A stretch of 64,000 bases of DNA from Filibacter tadaridae. GTDB taxonomy: Bacteria; Bacillota; Bacilli; Bacillales_A; Planococcaceae. This document shows positions 26,696 to 34,492 of this stretch, one piece after another. Where the stretch lies: positions 62,001-126,000 of the forward strand of contig NZ_UXAV01000037.1 in assembly GCF_900609045.1 (NCBI RefSeq), written 5' to 3'. Under the pieces are notes generated by a model. It ran no database searches. It worked only from the letters and a program-made list of their open reading frames with translations, and had not been told where the DNA came from. The position numbers and the translations under genes are program-made. Positions within the stretch are counted from its first letter, which is position 1, and each line of letters starts with the position of its first letter.

Positions 26696-27694
26696 TTATT
26701 TCAAAGAATTTCGTTCTTCAAATCTAAATGGCAAAATGACCTGTTCCTCGTCAACCTCTTCACCATTCATTAGCTTAGTTAAAAGCCTCATTGCCACAGC
26801 CCCTAAATCATAGAGCGGTACCGCAACTGAAGTTAATTGCGGTCTGACAATCCTTGCTAAAAATGAATGTTCAAAACAGATAATCTCATAATCAGTCGGT
26901 ACGGATAAACCATCATCCCTTATTCCATTTAACACGCCCACAGCGAGTACATCATTTGCTGTTAAGATTCCCGTAGGATTCTCTGCCAAATTCTTGATCT
27001 GCTTCCAGGCTTCATAAGCACTATCATATGTATCATCAATTTCAATGATGAGGTTTTCATTGACAGTAATCCCCGCGCCTTGTAAGGCACGGATATATCC
27101 TTGTTTTTTACATAGTCGGTTTATATCACTTCTGAATGAACCTGAAAGGAAAATAATTTCATTATGACCGTTTCCAATCAGTTTATTGACAGCGTCAAAT
27201 GCAGCTTGCTCATAGTCAATATTGACAGATGCCAACTTGTTTTGTTCATCCAATGTACCAGCTAATACGATTGGTACAGTGGCGGTAGCCATTTCTGCCC
27301 GAACTTCTTCGGAAATTGAATCGCTCATGAAAATCAGTCCATCCACTTGCTTTCCTAGATGGTCTTCAATCAATTCAACTTCTCTAGCGGTGCGCTCATC
27401 AGAGTTTGAAAGAATGATATTGTATTCGTACATTGTCGCTATATCCGCTATTCCACGAGAAAGTTCTGCATAGAAACTTTTCGAAATATCCGGAACGATT
27501 ACACCGATAGTTGTCGTCTTTTTACTAGCAAGTCCTCTTGCAACTGCATTCGGGCGATAGCCTAGTCTTTCTATGCAATCGAGAACCTTTTTCCTTGTTA
27601 CGGGCTTTACATTCTGGTTACCGTTAACGACACGGGAAACTGTAGCCATTGAAACGTTTGCTTCCCTCGCAACGTCGTAAATCGTTATCGCCAT
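26696..27694 (-). CDS. ccpA: Catabolite control protein A
   Basis: 332 residues, LacI/GalR family. N-terminal helix-turn-helix ([22 protein letters not shown]) and hinge ([24 protein letters not shown]), then a periplasmic-binding-protein-like core that binds HPr-Ser46-P. It is the master regulator of carbon catabolite control, acting at cre sites. It follows aroA as in B. subtilis, 67 bp away with a hairpin between. AAGGGG ribosome binding site. The window holds several genes whose homologues are CcpA targets (ackA, acsA, acuABC, cstA). Confidence 0.97.
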   Translation of the reverse strand: MAITIYDVAREANVSMATVSRVVNGNQNVKPVTRKKVLDCIERLGYRPNAVARGLASKKTTTIGVIVPDISKSFYAELSRGIADIATMYEYNIILSNSDERTAREVELIEDHLGKQVDGLIFMSDSISEEVRAEMATATVPIVLAGTLDEQNKLASVNIDYEQAAFDAVNKLIGNGHNEIIFLSGSFRSDINRLCKKQGYIRALQGAGITVNENLIIEIDDTYDSAYEAWKQIKNLAENPTGILTANDVLAVGVLNGIRDDGLSVPTDYEIICFEHSFLARIVRPQLTSVAVPLYDLGAVAMRLLTKLMNGEEVDEEQVILPFRFEERNSLK

Positions 27695-27730
27695 TTTGCA
27701 GTCCCCTTTCCATTTTTTCTTCCATTGAAA

Positions 27731-27757
27731 ACGCCGGATCCATTAAAGGTCCGGCGT
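27731..27757 (-). terminator. Hairpin between aroA and ccpA
   Basis: ACGCCGGA/TCCGGCGT stem (27731-27738, 27750-27757) followed by TTTTC on the minus strand. Probable terminator or attenuator, as ccpA may still be reached by read-through. Confidence 0.6.
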
Positions 27758-27761
27758 CCAA

Positions 27762-28847
27762 TCATGCGTAAGTTTTATGCGTATTCATAAATTCTAGAAT
27801 CGAATCATAAAAAGCATCGAACTGCGGCAGATCCATTTGTTGTGCCGAATCAGACAACGCAACCGCTGGATCAGGATGCACTTCCGCCATAACGCCATCT
27901 GCACCGACTGCGATTGCAGCTTTTGCAGTAGGAAGTAATAGATCTTTTCTTCCCGTTGAATGAGTCACATCAACATAGACAGGTAAGTGTGTTTCCTGTT
28001 TCAAAATTGGAACCGCTGATATATCCAAAGTATTTCTAGTTGCACGTTCGTACGTACGGATACCACGTTCACAAAGAATAATATCGCTATTTCCTTTTGA
28101 AATGATATATTCTGCTGCATGGATGAATTCATCAATTGTAGCCGCAAGTCCTCGTTTCAATAGTACAGGTTTCCGAACCATCCCTGCCTCTTTCAATAAC
28201 TCGAAGTTTTGCATGTTACGTGCACCAATTTGAATGACATCAATATAATCCATTGCTTCCTCAAGGTGTGAAGGTGTAATAATTTCCGTGACGACTGAAA
28301 GCCCTGTTTCTTCAGCTACACGCTTCAGAATTTTTAGCCCTTCAAGACCAAGTCCCTGGAAGTCATATGGTGAAGTACGAGGTTTATACGCTCCGCCTCT
28401 AATCATCGTTAAACCTTTTGCTTTAATAGATTGTGCGACAGCTAAAACTTGCTCGTACGATTCAACTGCACATGGTCCGAAGATAAATGATGGTGTGCCA
28501 TCACCAATCTTGTGTCCATTAATATCGACAATCGTATCCTCCGCTTTACGTTTACGGGAAACAAGTAACGCATTTCGCTGATCGTCTTCCTGTATTTCAA
28601 GAGCAGACATGAAAATACCTTTAAAAATTTGTTCAAGAATTCCATTGGGTAAAGGACCATTATTGTACTCTTTCAGGAAATTAAGCATTTCCCTCTCACG
28701 TAGCGGGTCATACCTGGTTACACCTTGCTTTTCTTTAACTTTACCAATTTCTTGAACAACCGCTGTTCTTTCATTGATCAAATCTAAAACCTTGATGTTC
28801 AGTTCGTTAACTTGTCCACGCAATTCTTCGAGTTCATATTGTTTCAT
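27762..28847 (-). CDS. aroA: Bifunctional DAHP synthase / chorismate mutase
   Basis: 361 residues. The N-terminal AroH/AroQ-type chorismate mutase helix region (about 1-85, [28 protein letters not shown]) is fused to a KDO8P-type DAHP synthase ([37 protein letters not shown]). It condenses phosphoenolpyruvate and erythrose 4-phosphate, the first step of aromatic synthesis; the mutase domain gives feedback sensing of chorismate/prephenate. The fusion and place next to ccpA are as in B. subtilis aroA. Ribosome binding site GGGAGGAGAAGG. Alternative name aroG. Confidence 0.96.
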   Translation of the reverse strand: MKQYELEELRGQVNELNIKVLDLINERTAVVQEIGKVKEKQGVTRYDPLREREMLNFLKEYNNGPLPNGILEQIFKGIFMSALEIQEDDQRNALLVSRKRKAEDTIVDINGHKIGDGTPSFIFGPCAVESYEQVLAVAQSIKAKGLTMIRGGAYKPRTSPYDFQGLGLEGLKILKRVAEETGLSVVTEIITPSHLEEAMDYIDVIQIGARNMQNFELLKEAGMVRKPVLLKRGLAATIDEFIHAAEYIISKGNSDIILCERGIRTYERATRNTLDISAVPILKQETHLPVYVDVTHSTGRKDLLLPTAKAAIAVGADGVMAEVHPDPAVALSDSAQQMDLPQFDAFYDSILEFMNTHKTYA

Positions 28848-29012
28848 CAGTCCTTCTCCTCCCTATACATATCATTCACTTTCCGAAGAGAGGAATATAT
28901 GTTACATTTTTAGATAATAGACCTAGTATAAAGAATATAAATTGAAAAGTCACGTTCTTTCTTTTTATTCTTCTCTTAAATTGATTTTTATCTACAGAAA
29001 GGATGAATAATT
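28848..29012. other. Divergent region aroA / FtsA-like gene
   Basis: 165 bp, AT-rich, presumably with both promoters; I cannot assign them with confidence. It ends with CAGAAAGGATG, the ribosome binding site of the FtsA-like gene. Confidence 0.4.
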
Positions 29013-31148
29013 CTGGATACTACATTATTTGCACTCGACATCGGAACCCGTTCTGTCGTCGGTATCATCCTTAAAGAAAACAACGGAGTCTATCACGTTG
29101 CCGATCTCGTATCCATCGAGCATAAAGAGCGTTCGATGATTGATGGTCAAATACATAATATTATAAGTGTCGCAAATGTTATTTCTGAAATAAAGGAAAT
29201 ACTCGAGGAAAAACATGGACCGCTCAAACGGGTAAGTGTTGCCGCTGCCGGTCGTGCTTTAAAAACTTCCAAAGGCTCAATGTCTATAGATATTTCGGAA
29301 AGCGCATTAATTGCCGATGAAGACGTCAATCGATTGGAGCTTGCAGCCGTTCAACAGGCTCAACAAAAACTATTGTCTTCTGATTCAATATCAAAAGATG
29401 ATTATTATTACTGCGTCGGCTACTCTGTCCTTTATTACAAACTGGATGGTGAAGAAATTGGAAACTTGATTGATCAATCGGGGCGCTCCGCTTCTGTTGA
29501 CGTTATTGCTACATTCCTTCCCCGTGTCGTTGTAGAATCATTGCTCTCTGCGTTGAAACGAGCGGATTTAGACATGGAAGCACTTACGCTTGAACCGATT
29601 GCGGCTATCAACGTCCTCATTCCACCTTCCATGAGAAGGCTGAACGTGGCCCTCGTAGATATAGGTGCAGGAACGTCCGACATTGCTATAACCGATAACA
29701 ACACGGTTGTCGCATACGGTATGGTGCCTATAGCGGGGGATAAAATCACTGAGTCACTCAGCAATCATTATTTGTTGGACTTCCCCCTTGCTGAAACTGC
29801 AAAGAGAGCTATTTCAACCAAAGATGAAGTACTTATTACAGACATTCTTGGATTTGAACAATACATCCCTTCAGATGAAATGATAAGTGTACTAAAACCT
29901 GCAATCCAACGACTAGCACAATCGATTTCCAGTGAAATTCTAAAACTCAATAACAGTCTCTCACCAAAGGCGGTCATGGTAGTTGGGGGAGGAAGTTTAA
30001 CCCCCGGACTTACACGTGAAATCAGCATTTGTCTGGGACTTCCCGAAAACAGAGTCGCTATTAGAGGCTTGGATGCGTTGACAGGCGTCACATTTGAGCA
30101 AGGAATCCCTTCATCTCCCGAACTTGTAACACCAATCGGCATTGCAATTGCGGCTAAAAGAGCACCCATTCACTATATGACTGTATTTGTGAATGATAAA
30201 ACGATACGACTTTTCGAGTTAAAAGAAATGACAATTAGTGATGCATTACTTGCAGCAACTATTAAGGCAAAGCAATTATACGGAAAGCCGGGACTCGGAA
30301 TGACCGTATGTGTAAATGGCAATGACATGATTATTCCGGGGGAACATGGTTCTCCTTCAATACTCTTGCTAAATAACTTGCCAGCAAGTTCGAAGGATTT
30401 CATCAAAGACGGGGATTCGATTGAATTAATACTTGGAAGTGACGGTAAAGATGCATCAATTTTAGTTCGTGATCTTCTTGAAGATGTCGTTCCGATTCAT
30501 GCAACCATTGATGGGGACCCCGTCCACCTGGAGCCGACCGTCACGATTAACGGGGAGCAGAAACCAATTGACTCTTCAATCCAAGACCGGGATACGATAA
30601 CGGTTACACATGTACATACACTGTCAGCGGCACTGCAGGCACTTAATAAGAGCCAACTTCTAAATACTAAAGCATTTACAGTCTCAATTGATAATAAAGA
30701 GGTGTCTGTAAAAAATAGGACTACCAGTTTCTTTCTTGGAAATATGACAATTAGTCCTTCCCATATTTTAAAGGAAGCCGATGAAGTAACACTACAAGAG
30801 CCATCTCTCCCGACAGTGGAAGAGGTAGCGGCCGAATTAAACATAAAAATCTCAGATACTATAACTGTCACTTTTAACGGGGCAAAGATACGTATTCATA
30901 AGCCGCGGGTTGTTATATCAGTAAATGGGCAACCTACTGATATAACAACGAGTGTGTGTCCAGGTGATCACCTGGAGTTCGCAACAGTAAGTGATGACCT
31001 AATATCATTTAGCGATGTTTTCTCATTCGTTGACTATACCTTGCCTGCGACTAGGACAAGTAATTATCAACTACTTCGAAATGGATCTGCCATCGATTTT
31101 AATAATCCGATTTTTGGCGGAGACATATTGGAAATTAGATTTAACTAG
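29013..31148 (+). CDS. FtsA/PilM-type actin-fold ATPase with repeated C-terminal units; non-canonical start
   Basis: About 711 residues if it starts at CTG 29013. The first in-frame ATG is at 29136, but the coding sequence clearly extends upstream: the phosphate-1 motif of the actin superfamily (FALDIGTRSVVGII) lies at about 29028-29070. A stop at 29004-29006 leaves only ATA 29007, ATT 29010 or CTG 29013 as starts; AGAAAGGA precedes them. Residues about 1-360 are FtsA-like: an SHS2-like insert, VDIGAGTSDIAI (phosphate 2) and VVGGGSLTPGL (adenosine motif). The remaining 350 residues hold four or five units with V-x-V-N-G ... G-D-x-I, resembling beta-grasp domains. Probably division or envelope linked; function unknown. 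True FtsA has a C-terminal membrane helix, which is absent here. Confidence 0.85.
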   Translation: MDTTLFALDIGTRSVVGIILKENNGVYHVADLVSIEHKERSMIDGQIHNIISVANVISEIKEILEEKHGPLKRVSVAAAGRALKTSKGSMSIDISESALIADEDVNRLELAAVQQAQQKLLSSDSISKDDYYYCVGYSVLYYKLDGEEIGNLIDQSGRSASVDVIATFLPRVVVESLLSALKRADLDMEALTLEPIAAINVLIPPSMRRLNVALVDIGAGTSDIAITDNNTVVAYGMVPIAGDKITESLSNHYLLDFPLAETAKRAISTKDEVLITDILGFEQYIPSDEMISVLKPAIQRLAQSISSEILKLNNSLSPKAVMVVGGGSLTPGLTREISICLGLPENRVAIRGLDALTGVTFEQGIPSSPELVTPIGIAIAAKRAPIHYMTVFVNDKTIRLFELKEMTISDALLAATIKAKQLYGKPGLGMTVCVNGNDMIIPGEHGSPSILLLNNLPASSKDFIKDGDSIELILGSDGKDASILVRDLLEDVVPIHATIDGDPVHLEPTVTINGEQKPIDSSIQDRDTITVTHVHTLSAALQALNKSQLLNTKAFTVSIDNKEVSVKNRTTSFFLGNMTISPSHILKEADEVTLQEPSLPTVEEVAAELNIKISDTITVTFNGAKIRIHKPRVVISVNGQPTDITTSVCPGDHLEFATVSDDLISFSDVFSFVDYTLPATRTSNYQLLRNGSAIDFNNPIFGGDILEIRFN

Positions 31149-31150
31149 AA

Positions 31151-31280
31151 GAGCTACAGTGCCTTTGTAGGTGCGACAGGCATAAGACGGATCCGACCGT
31201 GTGGCGTCCTTTGCCACAAAGGGCTAGGGGCTTATGACCCGAGGCTGAAATTAGCCAATTAGAATAGCGACAGCGCCTAG
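31151..31280 (+). repeat. Family B repeat, copy 1
   Basis: About 130 bp beginning directly after the FtsA-like stop codon. It shares with the copy at 60364-60529 (read on the opposite strand) the blocks GCGACAGGCATAAGACG, GTGGCGT.CTTTGCCAC and GGCTTATGACCCGAGG. Pairing elements: CATAAG (31181-31186) with CTTATG (31231-31236), GTGGC (31201-31205) with GCCAC (31213-31217). Confidence 0.8.
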
Positions 31281-31290
31281 ACATTCAAGT

Positions 31291-31331
31291 AAAAAAAGTC
31301 CATTTGCAAATTAAGCAGATGGACTTTTTTT
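31291..31331 (-). terminator. Terminator after ytxH
   Basis: Perfect 13-bp inverted repeat (31291-31303, 31319-31331) rich in A then T; 8 bp beyond the ytxH stop. It can also end the convergent FtsA-like transcript. Confidence 0.85.
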
Positions 31332-31338
31332 ACGCCTA

Positions 31339-32094
31339 TTATTTTTTGTTTTTATCTTCGACCTCTGAAACATAATTTTGGTTCGTTATTTTATCTTTGC
31401 CCACATTTTCACTATTATCATACGTTACATTACTGTTACCGGTCGATTGACTCTTAAGTGAGTTATTATTTGTGTCTTTTGCATCTTTGGAGACCTGGGT
31501 TTTCAACGTATCAGCAGTTGATTTCACTTTTTGCTTTCCTTTTTCAAGTGTATCTTCGACCTTGGAAACCGCAGTGTCGATGAAGTCGATTGCCTCTTCC
31601 CCTTCAGAGGATGCTGTTCCATCATCCATCGGGACAGAAGTTTTCGATGCCATGGATTTTACTTTGTCTACAAGTAGACCAGATTGCTCTTGGAACGTCT
31701 TTGATAACCCTTCAGTCTTTTCTTTCGCCACTGAGGAAAATTCAGTAGCTTTCTCTTTTGCAACCGCACTGATTTCTATACTCTTATCTTTAAACTGTGT
31801 TGCTTGGCTAGAAAAGTCGTTACGCATTTCACTACCTGATTTCGGTGCTAAAAAGAGTGCTGCTGCTGCCCCGATTACGCCACCGACAAGGGCACCGAAA
31901 AGGAAACTGCCTGCTCCTGAGCTATCATATTCATCATAGAACGAATCCGTATACGTTTTTCTACTATAATCATAATTTGTTGGTAAATAAGACGGCTGTC
32001 CATACGTATTTTCAAGCTGTGTACCCCTTGGATTATACTCATGGTTCACTTGTGGGTCGTTGTAATTCGGTTTCATTTTATGATCTTCAGTCAT
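31339..32094 (-). CDS. ytxH: YtxH-domain general stress protein
   Basis: About 251 residues, longer than typical YtxH. A hydrophilic N-terminal part rich in Asn/Tyr (about 1-60) is followed by a glycine/alanine-rich membrane segment (FLFGALVGGVIGAAAALFLAPKSGSEMR), the YtxH signature, then a long Lys/Ser/Thr-rich helical tail. YtxH proteins are SigB-dependent stress proteins of unknown function. Start chosen at 32094 because TGGAGGAATTAGAC is well placed; an ATG at 32109 overlaps the ribosome binding site. It is downstream of ytxG with a family A repeat between. Confidence 0.85.
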   Translation of the reverse strand: MTEDHKMKPNYNDPQVNHEYNPRGTQLENTYGQPSYLPTNYDYSRKTYTDSFYDEYDSSGAGSFLFGALVGGVIGAAAALFLAPKSGSEMRNDFSSQATQFKDKSIEISAVAKEKATEFSSVAKEKTEGLSKTFQEQSGLLVDKVKSMASKTSVPMDDGTASSEGEEAIDFIDTAVSKVEDTLEKGKQKVKSTADTLKTQVSKDAKDTNNNSLKSQSTGNSNVTYDNSENVGKDKITNQNYVSEVEDKNKK

Positions 32095-32146
32095 GTCTAA
32101 TTCCTCCAATTTAATAGCTTTTTTGGTTCTATATAAGTTGAAATAA

Positions 32147-32258
32147 AGATTCCATTCAAAACCGCTACGGCGGCTTCGGATATGCCTCCCGCCACAATCC
32201 CGAATGCTTCGCTGTCAGTCTTATGACGAGAGGCCGACTCTTGTAAAGCGCCTTCGCA
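32147..32258 (-). repeat. Family A repeat, diverged copy
   Basis: Read on the minus strand: GCGAAGGCGC, then CATAAGACTGACAGCG, GGCGGGAGGCAT, and a right end GCGG...GAATGGAATCTTTAT that matches the other copies. Middle pairings are eroded. It lies between ytxG and ytxH, inside a likely operon. Confidence 0.65.
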
Positions 32259-32294
32259 ATTTTCATACAGACTCATTAATCCAACATATATATT

Positions 32295-32783
32295 TTACGA
32301 GTGATCTGTGGGAGCTGGTAATTTCTTCTGGCCGGGTACTGGAGCATACGTCGTCCAGCCACGGGAGCTCCGGGGTTTACGTTCCTTCACTTTTTCCATA
32401 ATATCGATTACTACGTTACTCCATTGGACTACTTGAGCAATCTTTTCACTGTTACGTTCGGCTTCAGTGGTAATCGTCTCAGACACTCTTCGAACCGACG
32501 AATTTAACCCAGTAACAGATTCGCCTACCCCTTTCACAGCATCGACAACAGAATTTAGTTTCTCCGCTTTCATTTGAATATCTTCAGCAAGAGCATTCGT
32601 CTTATGAAGAAGTTCTGTCGTTTCAGTTGTCACTCCTTCAAGTTGGCTTGATAAACCATCCATTGTCCCAGAAACAACTTTTAACGTGTTTTTCAAAGAA
32701 AATAGTGTCACTGCGAGACTTATGCATAATATTAAAAATGCGATTGCAGCGACGATGGCCGCTATGTACAGTAAATTATCCAT
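32295..32783 (-). CDS. ytxG: DUF948 membrane protein (YtxG)
   Basis: 162 residues. N-terminal membrane segment (about 5-29), then a long amphipathic helix with methyl-accepting-like heptads (DUF948), and a Pro-rich C-terminus. It is a general stress protein in B. subtilis, encoded beside ytxH and murC as here. GGAGGAAGTGCC ribosome binding site. Its function is not known. The third member of the usual cluster, ytxJ, is not present between here and aroA. Confidence 0.88.
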   Translation of the reverse strand: MDNLLYIAAIVAAIAFLILCISLAVTLFSLKNTLKVVSGTMDGLSSQLEGVTTETTELLHKTNALAEDIQMKAEKLNSVVDAVKGVGESVTGLNSSVRRVSETITTEAERNSEKIAQVVQWSNVVIDIMEKVKERKPRSSRGWTTYAPVPGQKKLPAPTDHS

Positions 32784-32957
32784 GGCACTTCCTCCTCAGT
32801 CAACTAGCTATAAGCATATATTCCCTCTTACACAGGAAAATAAACATTATGCTCTATAGTATAGATTCGACATCTTTTTCCGTTTTCCTTCATAATTCAA
32901 AAAAACATTTTTACTCAATGTACATAATGCCTAAAAAATTATAAAAAAACAGCCCAT

Positions 32958-34280
32958 TCAACTTGAAAAAGGCTGCTCTTTCGTATTAAGGTAATCTTTA
33001 AAAGCGTTCATGTACTTCTGAATATCACCAGCACCCATGAACAGATAGACAGCCCGCCCGTGTCTTTCAAGACTTGAAACGCTTTGAATATCAAGGTAGT
33101 TAGCATCTTGAATCTTTTCTACCAATTTATTGATTGTCAGGTTTCCTGCATTTTCCCTTGCGGACCCAAAAATATCACATAAGTATACATGGCCTGCAGT
33201 TGCTAAACTTTCTGCAAATTCCTCCAGAAGAGCAGCAGTTCTTGTGTAAGTGTGCGGTTGAAAAACAGCAACAATATCATGATTCGGGTATTTTTGTTTT
33301 GCCGATTGTAAAGTTGCTTTAATTTCAGTAGGATGATGAGCATAGTCGTCCACTATAATATGTCCAGCGGTTTCAGTCACCGTGAATCTTCTTTTCACGC
33401 CATTGAATGTAGAAAGTCTTTCCTCAATGATTGAGGCTTCCACCCCTTCATAATGGCACAATGCGATAACGCCTAAAGAATTCAAAATGGCATGATCGCC
33501 TGTGAGCGGAGTTCTAAACGTATGATAAAACTCATTACGAACAAAAACATCAAAAATTGAACCCTCGGCTGTTTTCGTAATATTTTTCGCCGAAAAATCA
33601 TTCGATTCATCGAATCCATAATAGACAACAGGTACATTCGCATGAATTTGCTGCAGTTGAAGGTCATCGCCACAGGCAATGATTGCTTTCTTGACGCGTA
33701 AAGCCATTTCACTGAATGCATTCATGACGTCATCCATATTTTTGAAGTAATCAGGATGATCAAAATCAATATTCGTCATGATTGCGTAATCAGGCTCATA
33801 GGCCAGGAAATGCCGCTTGTATTCACAAGCCTCAAATACAAAATATTCACTACCATTCGGCCCTCTCCCTGTTCCATCACCAATCAAATACGATGTAGGA
33901 GCATGACCGGATAGAACATGAGCGAGAAGGCCTGTTGTAGAAGTTTTACCATGCGAGCCTGTAACGCCAACAGAAGTGAAACCCTTCATATAATTTCCAA
34001 GGAAATCATGATAACGTATAACCTCAAGTCCAAGTTCTTTCGCTTTCAAAAGTTCGGGATGACTATCAGGGAAAGCATTTCCCGCAATAATAGTCATACC
34101 CGGTTTTATATTATTTTTATCAAACGGTAAAATCGGTATAGTCATTTCCCTCAATGGTTCTTCTGTAAAGAAATACTTCTCCACATCTGATCCTTGCACT
34201 TCATAAGCAGAATCATGAAGAATCTGTGCGAGCGAACTCATTCCAGATCCTTTGATTCCAGTAAAATGGAACAATGTCAT
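32958..34280 (-). CDS. murC: UDP-N-acetylmuramate--L-alanine ligase
   Basis: About 440 residues. [19 protein letters not shown] (nucleotide/UDP binding), [15 protein letters not shown] (ATP P-loop), [10 protein letters not shown] and the Mur ligase C-terminal domain are visible. It adds L-Ala to UDP-MurNAc in the cytoplasm, the first step of stem peptide synthesis. Tandem ATGs at 34283 and 34280 follow CCAGGAGGTTGC; the second gives the more usual spacing and the family N-terminus, but both are possible. Order sftA-murC-ytxG-ytxH is conserved in Bacillus. Confidence 0.97.
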   Translation of the reverse strand: MTLFHFTGIKGSGMSSLAQILHDSAYEVQGSDVEKYFFTEEPLREMTIPILPFDKNNIKPGMTIIAGNAFPDSHPELLKAKELGLEVIRYHDFLGNYMKGFTSVGVTGSHGKTSTTGLLAHVLSGHAPTSYLIGDGTGRGPNGSEYFVFEACEYKRHFLAYEPDYAIMTNIDFDHPDYFKNMDDVMNAFSEMALRVKKAIIACGDDLQLQQIHANVPVVYYGFDESNDFSAKNITKTAEGSIFDVFVRNEFYHTFRTPLTGDHAILNSLGVIALCHYEGVEASIIEERLSTFNGVKRRFTVTETAGHIIVDDYAHHPTEIKATLQSAKQKYPNHDIVAVFQPHTYTRTAALLEEFAESLATAGHVYLCDIFGSARENAGNLTINKLVEKIQDANYLDIQSVSSLERHGRAVYLFMGAGDIQKYMNAFKDYLNTKEQPFSS

Positions 34281-34360
34281 CATGCAACCTCCTGGGACTA
34301 TTTCTATTCCCCTCTAGTAAATCTTACATGTAATTCTTAACCTATATAGATTGATGTAAC

Positions 34361-34430
34361 GAATCCTTCCAACACCGCTCGGCGCTTGGGGATACCTCCC
34401 GCGATAAGCCAGTAGACGCTTTCGCTGCAG
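34361..34430 (-). repeat. Family A repeat, truncated copy
   Basis: On the minus strand: CTGCAGCGAAAGCGTCT (left end) fused to GGCTTATCGCGGGAGG, ATCCCCAAGCGCCGAGCGG and GTTGGAAGGATTCG (right half). The left half and loop are missing, so this is a second, different internal-deletion form. It lies between sftA and murC. Confidence 0.7.
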
Positions 34431-34492
34431 ATTATGTAGGTATATTTGTTCAACAAATATACCTACAATTCACTTTTATTCAATACGGATTT

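Noticed and set aside
31472-31939. Open frame of about 155 codons opposite ytxH
   Set aside because: The low-complexity Lys/Ser/Thr tail of YtxH keeps the antisense frame open; there is no ribosome binding site or family similarity.
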